Assembly (NCBI GenBank): GCA_029817715.1
Contig: JARUPY010000105.1
Span: 1 to 64,000 of the forward strand
From: Melastoma dodecandrum
Taxonomy: Eukaryota; Streptophyta; Magnoliopsida; Myrtales; Melastomataceae
Length of the DNA: 64,000 nucleotides
Reading direction: 5' to 3'
The notes beneath the pieces were generated by a model. That model was not told the origin of the DNA and did not search any database. It saw only the letters and a list, made by a program, of their open reading frames with translations. This document shows, one piece after another, positions 18,553-28,310 of the stretch. The first letter of the stretch is position 1. Every line of letters begins with the position of its first letter. Made by a program: the position numbers and the translations under genes.

Positions 18553-19667
18553 AGATCAGCTATTTCACCCATTCGCTGCTGTCCTGCTGGAACCACGGCA
18601 ACGCGCATTTCCTGCGCGGCGTGCTCAGCGAGCTGATCCGCCGCGGCCACGCGGTCTCGACCTACGAGCCGAAGGGCGCCTGGAGCCTCGACAACCTGCT
18701 GAGGGACGCCGGCGAGGCCGGGCTCGATGCCTTCCGGCGCAGCTATCCGGACCTGCAGGCCCAGTCCTGCGACGCGGGTTTCGACGCCGCCGAGGCTTGC
18801 GCCGGGGCCGACCTCGTCATCGTGCACGAGTGGAACGAGCCGGCGCTGGTGGCGGCGCTCGGCCGGGCCCGCAGGGCCGGGGCGCGGTTCACGCTGCTGT
18901 TCCACGACACGCACCACCGGGCGGTCAGCGATCCCGAGGCGATCCGGGCCTTCGACCTCGACGGCTACGACGGCGTGCTGGCCTTCGGCGAGACGCTGGC
19001 GGCCGTCTACCGGCGCTGGGGCTGGGGCGGCCGCGTCTTCGTCTGGCACGAGGCCGCCGACACCCACGTCTTCCACCCGCCGGCCGTCGAGGGCCGGCGC
19101 GACGGCCTCGCGTGGATCGGCAACTGGGGCGACGGCGAGCGCTCGGGCGAGCTCGAACATTTCCTGTTCGGCCCCGCGAGGCGGCTCGGCCTGCCGCTCG
19201 ACATCTACGGCGTGCGCTATCCCAACGAGGCGCGGGACACGCTGCGCCGCTACGAGGCGCATTACCGCGGCTGGCTGCCCAACGCCTCCGCGCCGGCGGT
19301 CTTCGCCCGCCACCTCGCCACGGTCCACGTGCCGCGCCGCTTCTACGTCGAACACCTGCCCGGCATCCCCACCATCCGGGTCTTCGAGGCCCTGGCCTGC
19401 GGCATCCCCCTGGTCTCGGCGCCCTGGCAGGACAGCGAGGGGCTGTTCACCGTGGGCGAGGATTTCCTCATGGCCCGCAGCGGCGCCGAGATGGCGGACC
19501 ATCTCGCGGCCCTGCGCGACGCCGCGGACCTGCGCGGCGCCCTGGCGGCGCAGGGCCTCGCCACGGTCCGGGCGCGCCACACCTGCGCGCATCGCGTCGA
19601 CGAACTCCTGGGCGTGCTGGACAGGCTCGGCACCCCCGCCCACCCCGCCCCTCCGGTCGCCCGATGA
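18549..19667 (+). CDS. CgeB-like glycosyltransferase 1
   Basis: A 372-residue GT-B-like protein beginning MKISYFTHSLLSCWNHGNAH. The C-terminal half has RFYVEHLPGIPTIRVFEALA and CGIPLVSAPWQDSEGLF, the donor-site pattern shared by the CgeB/spore-maturation glycosyltransferase group. A HDTHHRAVSD segment lies at about residue 120. The frame is intact. Overlaps at both ends (ATGA) tie it to its neighbours. The acceptor and sugar are unknown. Its paralogues follow directly, suggesting one glycan built by successive additions. Confidence 0.8.
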   Translation: MKISYFTHSLLSCWNHGNAHFLRGVLSELIRRGHAVSTYEPKGAWSLDNLLRDAGEAGLDAFRRSYPDLQAQSCDAGFDAAEACAGADLVIVHEWNEPALVAALGRARRAGARFTLLFHDTHHRAVSDPEAIRAFDLDGYDGVLAFGETLAAVYRRWGWGGRVFVWHEAADTHVFHPPAVEGRRDGLAWIGNWGDGERSGELEHFLFGPARRLGLPLDIYGVRYPNEARDTLRRYEAHYRGWLPNASAPAVFARHLATVHVPRRFYVEHLPGIPTIRVFEALACGIPLVSAPWQDSEGLFTVGEDFLMARSGAEMADHLAALRDAADLRGALAAQGLATVRARHTCAHRVDELLGVLDRLGTPAHPAPPVAR

Positions 19668-20759
19668 ACATCGCCTTCTACGGCTCCTCGCTCCTGTCCT
19701 CCTACTGGAACGGCGCCGCCACCTATTACCGCGGCATGATCCGCGACCTCCACGCGCGCGGCTACCGCACGACCTTCTACGAGCCCGACGCCTTCGACCG
19801 GCAGCGGCACCGGGATATCGCCCCGCCGGACTGGGCCGAGGTGGTGGTCTATCCCGCCACCGAGGAAGGGGTCGCCCGCGTCATGGACGAGGCCGCCCAG
19901 GCCGATGTCGTCGTCAAGGCGAGCGGCGTCGGCGTGTTCGACGACGTGCTGGTGGAGGGCGTCATGGCGCGGGCCCGCCCCGACGCCATCCGGATCTTCT
20001 GGGACGTCGACGCCCCGGCGACGCTCGCCGAGATGCACGCCCATCCCGACCACGCGCTGCGCCGCGCCCTGCCCGGCCTCGCCTACGTCTTCACCTATGG
20101 GGGCGGGCCGCCGGTGGTGGCCGCCTACGAGGGCTTCGGGGCGCGCCGCTGCGTGCCGATCTACAACGCGCTCGATCCCGCCACGCACCATCCCGTTCCG
20201 CCGGAGGCGGCGCTTCGCGGCCGACCTGTCGTTCCTCGGCAACCGGCTGCCGGACCGCGAGGCGCGCGTCGAGCAGTTCTTCCTCGACGCCGCCGCGCGG
20301 CTGCCGGAGCGGAGCTTCCTGATCGGCGGCAACGGCTGGGAGTCGAAGCCCATGCCGGCCAACGTGCGCCACATCGGCCACGTCTACACGCGCCAGCACA
20401 ACGCCTTCAATACCTCGCCCCTGGCGGTGCTGAACATCGCCCGCGATTCCATGGCGGCCGTCGGCTATTCGCCGGCGACGCGGGTCTTCGAGGCGGCGGG
20501 GGCCGGCGCCTGCCTGATCACCGACGCCTGGGTGGGGCTCGACCTCTTCCTCGACGCGGGGAGCGAGGTGCTGGTGGCGCGCGACGGCGCCGAGGTGGCG
20601 GCCCATGTGGCGGCCCTCACCCCGGAGCGCGCCCGCGCCATCGGCGACGCCGCCCGGGCCCGCATCCTGCGCCACCACACCTACGAACGGCGCGGCGCCG
20701 AGGTCGACGCCATCCTGCGCCGCCGCCGGGCCGAGCGGGCGGAAGGCGGGCGCCCGTGA
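19664..20759 (+). CDS. CgeB-like glycosyltransferase 2, one-base frameshift
   Basis: It starts MNIAFYGSSLLSSYWNGAAT. The first half has IRIFWDVDAPATLAEM and YVFTYGGGPPVVAAYE. After a frame change near 20212 it continues FAADLSFLGNRLPDREARVE, then FNTSPLAVLNIARDSMAAVG and TRVFEAAGAGACLITDAWVG, the CgeB-type C-terminal donor domain. A single-base repair gives about 365 residues. The DVDAP segment recurs as DIDTP in the next protein, so the two are close paralogues. GTGA and ATGA overlaps join it to both neighbours. Confidence 0.8.
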
Positions 20760-21964
20760 GGCTCGTCGTCCTCGGCCTGTCGCTGTCCTCCTCCTGGGGC
20801 AACGGCCATGCCACCACCTATCGCTCGCTGCTCGGCGCCTTCGCGGCCCGCGGCCACGAGGTCCTGTTCCTGGAGCGCGACGTCCCCTGGTACAGGGGCG
20901 CGCATCGCGACCTCGCCGAGCCGGATTTCTGCCGTCTCGCCTTCTACGACGCCCTCGCGGGCCTCGAAGCCTTCGCGGGCGAGGTCGCGGGCGCCGATGC
21001 CGTGGTGGTGGGATCCTACGTGCCGGAGGGCCGCGCCGTCGGCGCCCTCGTGCAGGCCCGCGCCCGCGGCGTCACGGCTTTTTACGACATCGACACGCCC
21101 GTGACGGTGGCGGCGCTGGAGCGGGGCGCCTGCGACTATCTCTCCCCCGGCCTCGTCCCGGGCTACGACCTCTACCTCTCCTTCACGGGCGGCCCCATGC
21201 TGGAGCGGCTCGCGCGCGACTTCGGCTCGCCCGGCCCCCGCGCCCTCTACTGCTGCGTCGACCCCGACCGCTACCGGCCCTGGGCCGGAGCGCCGCGTTT
21301 CGATCTCAGCTACCTCGGCACCTATTCGGACGACCGGCAGCCCGTGCTGGAGCGGCTGCTCTTGGAGCCGGCGCGCCGGGCGCCGCAGCTCCGCTTCTGC
21401 GTGGCGGGGCCGCAATATCCGGCCTCGATCGCCTGGCCCGCCAACGTGACGCGTTTCGAGCATGTCGGCCCCGCCGACCACGCCGAATTCTACGGGGTGA
21501 GCCGCTTCACCCTCAACGTCACCCGGGCCGACATGGTGCGGGCGGGCTGGAGCCCCAGCGTGCGTCTCTTCGAGGCCGCCGCCTGCGCGACGCCCATCAT
21601 CTCGGACCCCTGGGACGGGCTCGACGCCGTCTTCGCCCCCGGCCGCGACATCCTGGTGGCGCGGGACGGCGACACGGTCCTGGAGGCGTTGACCGGATGG
21701 ACCGAGCACGACCGCCGCGCCCTCGGCGCCGCCGGCCAGGCCCGCGTGCTGGCCGCCCACACGGCGGCGCACCGCGCGGCGGAGCTGGAGGGGTTTTATC
21801 GCGGGGGCGGGGCGCCGCAGGCCGGGTCCTGCCTGAACCGCTGCGGCGTCCGGGATCCGGGCTCTCGCTGCGCTCGCACCGGCATGACGGGCGCAGGCGC
21901 ACGACGGACGGCGGCCATGCGGCCGCGTATGGGTCCGATTAAAAACCGGCTTGTCTGTTTGTAA
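20756..21964 (+). CDS. CgeB-like glycosyltransferase 3
   Basis: It begins with GTG at 20756 inside the previous stop (GTGA). It reads LVVLGLSLSSSWGNGHATTY, then TAFYDIDTPVTVAALERGAC, FDLSYLGTYSDDRQPVLERL and RLFEAAACATPIISDPWDGL, all matching paralogue 2. The last ~45 residues after ELEGFYRGGG do not look like protein family sequence; they translate a dispersed repeat (CTCGCTGCGCTCGCACCGGC and neighbouring bases at 21863-21897). The real C-terminus is probably near 21810 and the stop may have been lost. It is the last gene of the block. Confidence 0.8.
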   Translation: MRLVVLGLSLSSSWGNGHATTYRSLLGAFAARGHEVLFLERDVPWYRGAHRDLAEPDFCRLAFYDALAGLEAFAGEVAGADAVVVGSYVPEGRAVGALVQARARGVTAFYDIDTPVTVAALERGACDYLSPGLVPGYDLYLSFTGGPMLERLARDFGSPGPRALYCCVDPDRYRPWAGAPRFDLSYLGTYSDDRQPVLERLLLEPARRAPQLRFCVAGPQYPASIAWPANVTRFEHVGPADHAEFYGVSRFTLNVTRADMVRAGWSPSVRLFEAAACATPIISDPWDGLDAVFAPGRDILVARDGDTVLEALTGWTEHDRRALGAAGQARVLAAHTAAHRAAELEGFYRGGGAPQAGSCLNRCGVRDPGSRCARTGMTGAGARRTAAMRPRMGPIKNRLVCL

Positions 21965-22008
21965 GTTCGGGCTACCCTGCGGGCGTCGTATCCCCGAGCC
22001 GCCGCTCC

Positions 22009-22675
22009 ATGCCCGCCCGCCGCCGCACCCAGGACGAACGCAGCGAGGAGACGCGCCTCGCGCTCCACCGCGCCACGATCCGCCTGCTGCTGGAGCGCGG
22101 CTACTCGCGCTTCACCACCGCCGATGCCGCGGCGGCGGCGGGCGTGTCGCGCGGGGCGCTCACGCACCATTTCGCCACCAAGGAGGACCTCGTCGTCCGC
22201 TCGGTGGCGCACGAACCTCGGCCTCGTGACGGCCGGCCTCAGAGCCTTCCTCGACGAGGGCCACGGGCTGCGGCGCGGGCCGGACGAGATCGTCGACCAC
22301 CTCTGGGGCATGATGGCGGGGGGCCTCTTCTACGTCACCATGGAATACCTGCCCGAGGCCCGCCACAACGCGCCCTTCCGCGACCGGCTGCTGCCGGTGG
22401 TGCGCGATTTCCACGCCGCGCTCGACGCGCTCTGGACGTCGGTATCGGACGCCCACGGGCTCGACCCCGCCGAGGCGCGCGTCACGCTCAACGCCACGCT
22501 CTGCCTGATGCGCGGCATGGTGGCCCAGAGCGTGCTCAAGCCCGACGAGGACTATTTCGCCGGGCTTCTGGCCCATTGGAAAGCCCATCTGCGGGCCGTG
22601 TTCGCCCGCCCGGCCGCGCCGCCCCGCGCCGGCCGCCGCGGGCCCTCCCCCGTCCCGCACCAGGATCCCCCATGA
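22009..22675 (+). CDS. TetR-family transcriptional regulator, one-base frameshift
   Basis: The N-terminal helix-turn-helix is clear: ATIRLLLERGYSRFTTADAA and AAAGVSRGALTHHFATKEDL. The ligand-binding half continues in another frame after about 22212 (NLGLVTAGLRAFLDEGHGLR and onward) to a stop at 22673-22675. The repaired length, ~221 residues, is normal for the family. It is the first gene of a four-gene run, with its stop overlapping the MFS start (ATGA). It probably represses or activates that transport and hydrolysis operon in response to the imported compound. The ligand is unknown. Confidence 0.85.
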
Positions 22676-24059
22676 CCGACCTCTCGTCCCGCATCGAGCG
22701 GCTGCCCTTCGGCGCTTCCACTGGCGGCTGCTCGTGATGGGAGGGCTGGGCTACAGTTTCGACGGGCTCGACCTCGCGGTCGTCTCCTTCGTGCTGCCCG
22801 TCCTGCGCCCGCTCTGGTCGCTGTCGAGCGTCGAGGTGGGCTTTCTCGGCAGCGCCACCTACATCGGCTACTTCTTCGGCGCGCTCTTCGCCGGCCTCCT
22901 CGGCGACAGGATCGGCCGCCGCGCCGTCATGATGTGGGCGCTGGTGCTCTATTGCGCGGCCTCGCTGGCCAGCGCCTTCGCGGGCGGCTGGACGGTCTTC
23001 CTGGCCTGCCGCATCGTGGCGGGGGTGGGCACCGGGGCCGAATCCGCCATCGTGGCCCCCTTCCTCGCCGAGTTCGTGGCCGCCCGCACGCGCGGGCGCT
23101 TCACGGGATCGCTGGCGGGTTTCTTTTCCTTCGGCTTCTTCGCCGCGGCCCTGCTGGGCTATTTCGCGGTGCCGGCGGCGCCCGGCGCCTGGCGCTGGGT
23201 GCTGGCCCTGACGGCCGCGCCCGTGCTGCTGCTGCTCTGGTGGCGCCGCGCCCTGCCCGAGTCGCCGCGCTGGCTGGCGAGCGTCGGGCGGCAGGCCGAG
23301 GCCGAAGCCGTGGTGGCCCGCATGGAGGCCGAGGCGCTCGGCGCCGGTCCCGGCCTGCCCGCCCCCGCCCCGGTTTCCGCCGCCGCGCCTGCGCTCCGGA
23401 CCCGGGGCTCCATGGCGGGCCAGCTCGCCGCCCTGGGGCGCCCCGGCCTCGCCCGCATCACGGCCATGAGCTGGATCGTCTGGCTGTCGATCACCTTCAG
23501 CTACTACGCGTTCTTCACCTGGATCCCGAGCCTCCTCGTCGAGAGCGGCATGACGGTGACGAAGAGCTTCGGCTATTCCATCGCGATCTTCGCGGCCCAG
23601 ATCCCGGGCTATTTCTCGGCCGCCTGGCTCAACGAGCGCATCGGCCGGCGGGCCGTCATCGCGGGCTACATGGTTCTGGGCGGCCTCTCGGCCGTGGCGC
23701 TGGCGCTGAGCCACGCCGACATGGCCGTCACGGCGGCGGGGGTGTGCCTGTCCTTCTTCATGAACGGCACCTACGCGGGGCTCTACGCCTACACGCCCGA
23801 GGTCTTCCCCACCGCGATCCGGGCCACCGGCATGGGCACGGCCTCCTCCATCGGGCGCATCGGCGCCATCGCGTCTCCGCTGCTGGTGGGCTGGCTCTAC
23901 CCGCATTTCGGCTTCGCGGGCGTGTTCGGCGCCACCACGGTCGTGCTGCTGGCGGGCGCGCTCGCCGTCACCGTGATGGGCGTGTCGACGCGCAACCGCT
24001 CGCTCGAAGACATCGCCGCCGCGGAACTGGCCCCCGCCCCCCGGTCCCGCCCCGCCTGA
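22672..24059 (+). CDS. MFS transporter (aromatic-acid/sugar:H+ symporter type), one-base frameshift
   Basis: A twelve-helix inner-membrane importer. The start at 22672 (MTDLSSRIERLPFG) shifts frame at about 22712, where one missing base restores FHWRLLVMGGLGYSFDGLDL. The rest is intact: the loop motif GDRIGRRAVMMWAL after helix 2, the central cytoplasmic loop (residues ~210-245), the second-half GRRAVIAGYMVLGG and the C-terminal PEVFPTAIRATGMG. The GFDLA-like YSFDGLDLAVVSF of helix 1 resembles the aromatic acid:H+ symporter group. It is followed by two hydrolases, so the substrate is probably an amide- or lactam-containing organic compound. Confidence 0.85.
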
Positions 24060-24077
24060 ACTCTCGAGGAGTATCCC

Positions 24078-25307
24078 ATGCAGACCCTGTTCCTCAACGC
24101 CGCCATCACGGACGCGACCCGTCCCGAGCCGCGGCTCGGCAACGTCCTCGTCGAGGACGGCATCATCCGCGACGTCGAGGCCCGGGCGGGCTCCGCCGAG
24201 GGGCGCGAGGTGATCGACTGCCGCGGCCGCACCCTCATGCCGGGCCTCGTCGACAGCCACGTCCACGTCGTGGCGAGTTCCATGGACCTCACCTTGAACG
24301 CGCAGTTGCCCGACGCGCTGGCGGTGCTGCGCTCCCTCCCCATCATGAAGGGCATGCTGGACCGGGGCTTCACCACGGTGCGCGATGTCGGTGGCGCCCC
24401 GCCGGCGCTGTCCGACGCCATCGCGGAGGGCCTCATCCCGGCGCCGCGCGTCGTGGCCTGCGGCAAGGCGCTGTCGAAGACGGGCGGCCATGCCGACAAC
24501 CGCCCGCGCATCGACACCCACGACGCGACCCGCTGGGCCCGCAACTACGGCGCGCTCGGCCGCGTCGCCGACGGCGTCGACGAGGTGCGGCGCGCCTGCC
24601 GGCAGGAGCTGCGCCAGGGCGCCCGCTTCATCAAGGTCATGGCCAACGGCGGCGTCTCCAGCCCCACCGACCCCATCGCGTGGCAGGGCTATTCGGTGTC
24701 GGAACTCACCGCCATCGTCGAGGAAGCGCGCGACGCCCAGACCTATGTCTCGGCCCACCTCTACCAGCCCGACGCCATCGTGCGGGCGCTCGACTGCGGG
24801 GTCCATTCGCTGGAACATTGCAACAACATCGACGCCGCGGCGGCGAAACGCGCGGCGGAGCGCGGCGCCGTGGCGGTTCCCACGCTCGTGACCTACGAGG
24901 CCCTGGCCGAGGACGGCGCGGCGCTGGGCCTCGCGCCGGTCTCGATCGGCAAGATCGAGGCGGTGCGGGCCAACGGCCTCGGCTCGCTGTCGATCCTGCG
25001 CGAGGCGGGCGTCACCGTGGCGCTCGGCACCGACCTGCTCGGCCCCGCCCACGCGCGCCAGAGCCAGGAATTCGCCATCCGGGCCCGCGTCCTGCCCTCG
25101 GCCGAGATCCTGGCCAGCGCCACCACGGTCGGGGCGGAGCTCTGCGGCCTGTCGGGGCGGATCGGCGTCGTGGCGCCGGGCGCCGAGGCCGACCTCCTGG
25201 TCGTCGAGGGCCAGCCGCTGACCGACGTCTCGGTGCTGGCCGACCCTGCGCGCAACATCCTGCTCGTGATGAAGGGCGGCGCGGTCCACCGCCGGCGCGA
25301 CGTCTGA
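24078..25307 (+). CDS. metal-dependent amidohydrolase (imidazolonepropionase/prolidase-like)
   Basis: A 409-residue TIM-barrel hydrolase of the amidohydrolase superfamily. Seen: the first metal motif GLVDSHVHVV (HxH), the lysine region FIKVMANGGVSSP (carbamylated or metal-bridging Lys candidate), the metal His residues in YVSAHLY and HSLEHCNN, and the catalytic Asp in VALGTDLLG. The ribosome site GAGGAG precedes the ATG by about 8 bases. It lies 18 bases after the MFS stop. It would hydrolyse a C-N bond in the imported substrate in the cytoplasm. The exact substrate is not deducible. Confidence 0.88.
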   Translation: MQTLFLNAAITDATRPEPRLGNVLVEDGIIRDVEARAGSAEGREVIDCRGRTLMPGLVDSHVHVVASSMDLTLNAQLPDALAVLRSLPIMKGMLDRGFTTVRDVGGAPPALSDAIAEGLIPAPRVVACGKALSKTGGHADNRPRIDTHDATRWARNYGALGRVADGVDEVRRACRQELRQGARFIKVMANGGVSSPTDPIAWQGYSVSELTAIVEEARDAQTYVSAHLYQPDAIVRALDCGVHSLEHCNNIDAAAAKRAAERGAVAVPTLVTYEALAEDGAALGLAPVSIGKIEAVRANGLGSLSILREAGVTVALGTDLLGPAHARQSQEFAIRARVLPSAEILASATTVGAELCGLSGRIGVVAPGAEADLLVVEGQPLTDVSVLADPARNILLVMKGGAVHRRRDV

Positions 25308-25419
25308 GGCCCGCCGTCACGCGGCGGCCCAGCCCGCGTCCTCCGCGGCGCGCCGGATGGCCGGCCCGCCGCGGCGTGATAAGACTCGCGCGACGCTCGG
25401 CCATCCAAGGACCCGCCCC

Positions 25420-26918
25420 ATGACAGACCTCTGCGCCATGACGGCCCGCGATCTCAGGGCCGCGATCGGGGCGCGATCCGTCTCGCCGGTGGATCTGCTC
25501 GACGCCTGCCTCGCCCGCATCGCGGCCGTGAACCCGGCCGTCAACGCCGTGGTGGCGCTCGACGCCGAGCGGGCCCGGGCGGCGGCCCGCGACGCCGAGG
25601 CGGCCGTGATGCGGGGCGAGCCGCTCGGGGCCCTGCACGGCCTGCCGGTCGCCATCAAGGACACGCAGGAGACGGCGGGCCTGCGCACCACCTACGGCAG
25701 CCCGCTCTTCGCCGACCACGTGCCCGCCGCCGACGAGGCCTGCGTGGCGCGGCTGCGCGCCGCCGGCGCCATCGTGATCGGCAAGACCAACACGCCCGAA
25801 TTCGCGGCAGGCGCCAACACCCGCAACGCCGTCTACGGCGCCACCGGCAACCCCTTCGACCCGTCGCGCTCGGCCGCGGGCTCGTCGGGCGGCTCCGCCG
25901 TGGCGCTGGCCTGCGGCATGGTCCCGCTCGCCTCGGGCTCGGACACGGGCGGCAGCCTGCGCAACCCCGCCGCCTATGCGGGCATCGTCGGCCTGCGGCC
26001 CTCGCCCGGGCTCGTCGCCAGCGAGCGCCGGTCCCTCGGCTGGTCTCCCCTGCCGACGGACGGCCCCATGGCGCGCGGCGTCGGCGACGCCGCCCTGATG
26101 CTCTCCGTCATGGCCAGCGACGACGCCGCGGACCCGCTGGCCTATGCGCTGCCGGGCGAAGCCCTGCGGGCGCGGCCCGCGCGCTGGACGCCGCTCCGCC
26201 CGGTGGACCTCGGGGGCCTGCGCGTCGCCGCCACCGAGGACTTCGGCTTCGCACCCACCGAGGCGCAGGTCCGGCGCGGCTTCCGCGCCCGCCTCGCCGC
26301 GCTGGCGCCGCTCGTCGGCCGGATCGAGATCGCCACGCCCGATTGTTCGGGCGCCGACGAGGCCTTCGCGGTGCTCCGGGCCGCCCATTTCCTGGCCCAG
26401 CACGGCGCCACCTACCGCGACCGGCCCGACCGGCTCGGCGCCAACATCCGCGCCAATGTCGCGGAGGGCCTGGGCTACGACCTTCGACGATTACGGCCGC
26501 CGCCGCCGCCGCCCAGACCCGTATCTACCGGTCGTTCCAGGACGTCTTCCGCCATCACGACGTGCTGGTCAGCCCCGCCGTCACGCTGAGCCCGCGGCCC
26601 TGGGCCGAGGCCTATCCGGCGGCGATCGACGGCGTGGCGACGCGCTCCTATTTCCACTGGCTCGCCCTCGCCTATGCGGTGACGCTGGCGGGCCATCCGG
26701 CGCTCAGCCTGCCGCTCGGCACCGACGAGGCCGGCCTGCCCTTCGGGCTGCAGATCGTCGGGCCGCGGGGCGGCGACGCGCTGCTGCTCGACGTGGCGGC
26801 GGCGCTGGAAGAGGCCCTGGCCGGGGACCCGGCCCTGTGCCGGCCGGTGCCCGATCTCGGCCGGCTCGCGGGTGCGAGGCCGATCGCCGAGGCGCCGGGC
26901 TTCCGCGATCCGGGCTGA
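25420..26918 (+). CDS. amidase signature family hydrolase, frameshifted
   Basis: Ser-cisSer-Lys amidase. The catalytic Lys is in GLPVAIKDTQET, the cis-Ser region is RSAAGSSGGSAVALACGM, and the nucleophile Ser is in ASGSDTGGSLRNPAAY. Two one-base changes at about 26480 and 26493 shift the frame within GLGY..FDDY..AAAAAAQTR. The C-terminal part (RIYRSFQDVFRHHDVLVSPA to ARPIAEAPGFRDPG) is otherwise normal. It starts 112 bases after the amidohydrolase and probably continues the same pathway, turning an amide into acid and ammonia. It converges on the diguanylate cyclase. Confidence 0.85.
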
Positions 26919-26934
26919 CCGGCCGGACGCCGGA

Positions 26935-28170
26935 TCAGGCCGCGCTGCGCCGCCCGTCGGCCCGCGGCGGCCCGCCGAAGCCGGCATCCCGTTCGCTCAC
27001 GACGCGGTCGCGCCCTCCGCTCTTGGCGGCGTAGAGGCACAGGTCCGCCCGGCCCAAAAGGTCGGCGATCGCCCCGTCCGGCGACGGGACGGCGCCGGGC
27101 GGCGCGGCGCCTTGCGCCTCGGCGACGCCGATGCTGACCGTGGTCTGCACGGGGCCCTGCGGACCTTCGAGCACGATATGGGCGAAGAGCGCGCGGATCT
27201 CGTCCGCCACGATCCGGGCCCGCTCGGCGTCGGCCCCCGGCAGCACGGCGGCGAATTCCTCGCCGCCCACGCGGCAGACGAGGCTGGTGGGCGGAAGATA
27301 GTCGTGGGCCAGCCGCGCGAAGGCCACGAGCAGCCGGTCCCCGGCCGGGTGGCCGTGGAGGTCGTTGACGCGCTTGAAGCCGTCGAGGTCCATCAGCAGG
27401 AGGGCGGCCGGGCGGCCGGCCCGGCGGCAGGTCTCGGTCAGGGCGGCCCCGGACCGGAACAGGGCGCGGCGGTTGCCGATGCCGGTGAGGACGTCCTCCA
27501 GGGCCTCGCGGCGGTGCTGGCGCGACATCTGCTCGCGGTTCATCGCCACCGAGGACACGGTCAGCAGCACGGCCATGAGGATCGTCTCGACACCCAGCAC
27601 GGCGCCCCAGGCGCCGGCGATGTTGGGGCCCCAGGGCCCCAGGCCGAAGGTGGGACCGGCGAGGCTCCGGACCGCGAAGAAGAGGCCGTGGCCGGCGAAG
27701 ATCCAGGCGGCCCAGCGCTGGGAGCGCAGCGTCCCGCCCGCCCCGGCGCCGACGCCGCGGTGATGTTCCCAGGCGATGGCGCCGCTGTACAGCGCCGCGA
27801 TGGCCGAGGTCAGGCCGATGCGCCAGGCCTGGCCGAGGTCGACCAGCGACACCGCCACCAGCCAGGCCAGCGCCCCCGCCACAACGGCCTCGAACGGCAC
27901 CGGCCGCTGGCCGAAGCGCCGCGCTGCGGCCCAGAGGAACCCGTAGGGCAGCATGAGCGCAGCATTGCCGAAGACCCGCACCGGGGCGTGGATGTCGGCA
28001 GGCGCGGCGAGCAGCATGGCGAAGCCGAGCCCGAGGCACAGGAAGGCCGCACCGGACCAGCGCAGCAGCAGGCAGGGCTGTTCGCCCCAGGAGGCCCGCA
28101 GCATCCAGGCCCCGAGCGCGACCAGAACCACCACCGACAGCGTGAGCAGAGTGACGGGATCGAATGCCAT
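26935..28170 (-). CDS. membrane-anchored diguanylate cyclase
   Basis: A 411-residue protein that makes cyclic di-GMP. The N-terminal ~220 residues carry about seven hydrophobic segments (MAFDPVTLLTLSVVVLVALG onward) without a recognised sensor domain. The C-terminal GGDEF domain has LEDVLTGIGNRRALF, LLLMDLDGFKRVND and the active-site RVGGEEFAAVLP (GGEEF). The RxxD inhibitory site upstream is not evident. It is transcribed towards the amidase, just downstream of the flagellar operon; a role in the motile-to-sessile switch is plausible but inferred only from neighbourhood. Confidence 0.88.
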   Translation of the reverse strand: MAFDPVTLLTLSVVVLVALGAWMLRASWGEQPCLLLRWSGAAFLCLGLGFAMLLAAPADIHAPVRVFGNAALMLPYGFLWAAARRFGQRPVPFEAVVAGALAWLVAVSLVDLGQAWRIGLTSAIAALYSGAIAWEHHRGVGAGAGGTLRSQRWAAWIFAGHGLFFAVRSLAGPTFGLGPWGPNIAGAWGAVLGVETILMAVLLTVSSVAMNREQMSRQHRREALEDVLTGIGNRRALFRSGAALTETCRRAGRPAALLLMDLDGFKRVNDLHGHPAGDRLLVAFARLAHDYLPPTSLVCRVGGEEFAAVLPGADAERARIVADEIRALFAHIVLEGPQGPVQTTVSIGVAEAQGAAPPGAVPSPDGAIADLLGRADLCLYAAKSGGRDRVVSERDAGFGGPPRADGRRSAA

Positions 28171-28258
28171 TGCCGACGGGTCCGGGATGCAACCTTACGT
28201 GAGGACCTAAGCTAGGCGTACAGGAGTTAAGATCCCCTGCGGTCGCGTCCCGCGGGCT

Positions 28259-28285
28259 CCCGCCGGCACCCCCTGCCCCGGCGGG
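28259..28285 (-). terminator. stem-loop downstream of flgI
   Basis: CCCGCCGG pairs with CCGGCGGG across an 11-base loop, 26 bases beyond the flgI stop. There is no U tract, so it may be a terminator or only an mRNA 3'-end stabiliser for the flagellar operon. Confidence 0.4.
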
Positions 28286-28310
28286 CACGGCCGGATCGCG
28301 GGCGCGCGCC

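Noticed and set aside
22536..25289. A 917-residue open frame on the minus strand
   Set aside because: It lies opposite the MFS transporter and amidohydrolase, is rich in Arg/His/Gly/Asp from codon shadowing, and has no motifs. High G+C makes such antisense frames common here.
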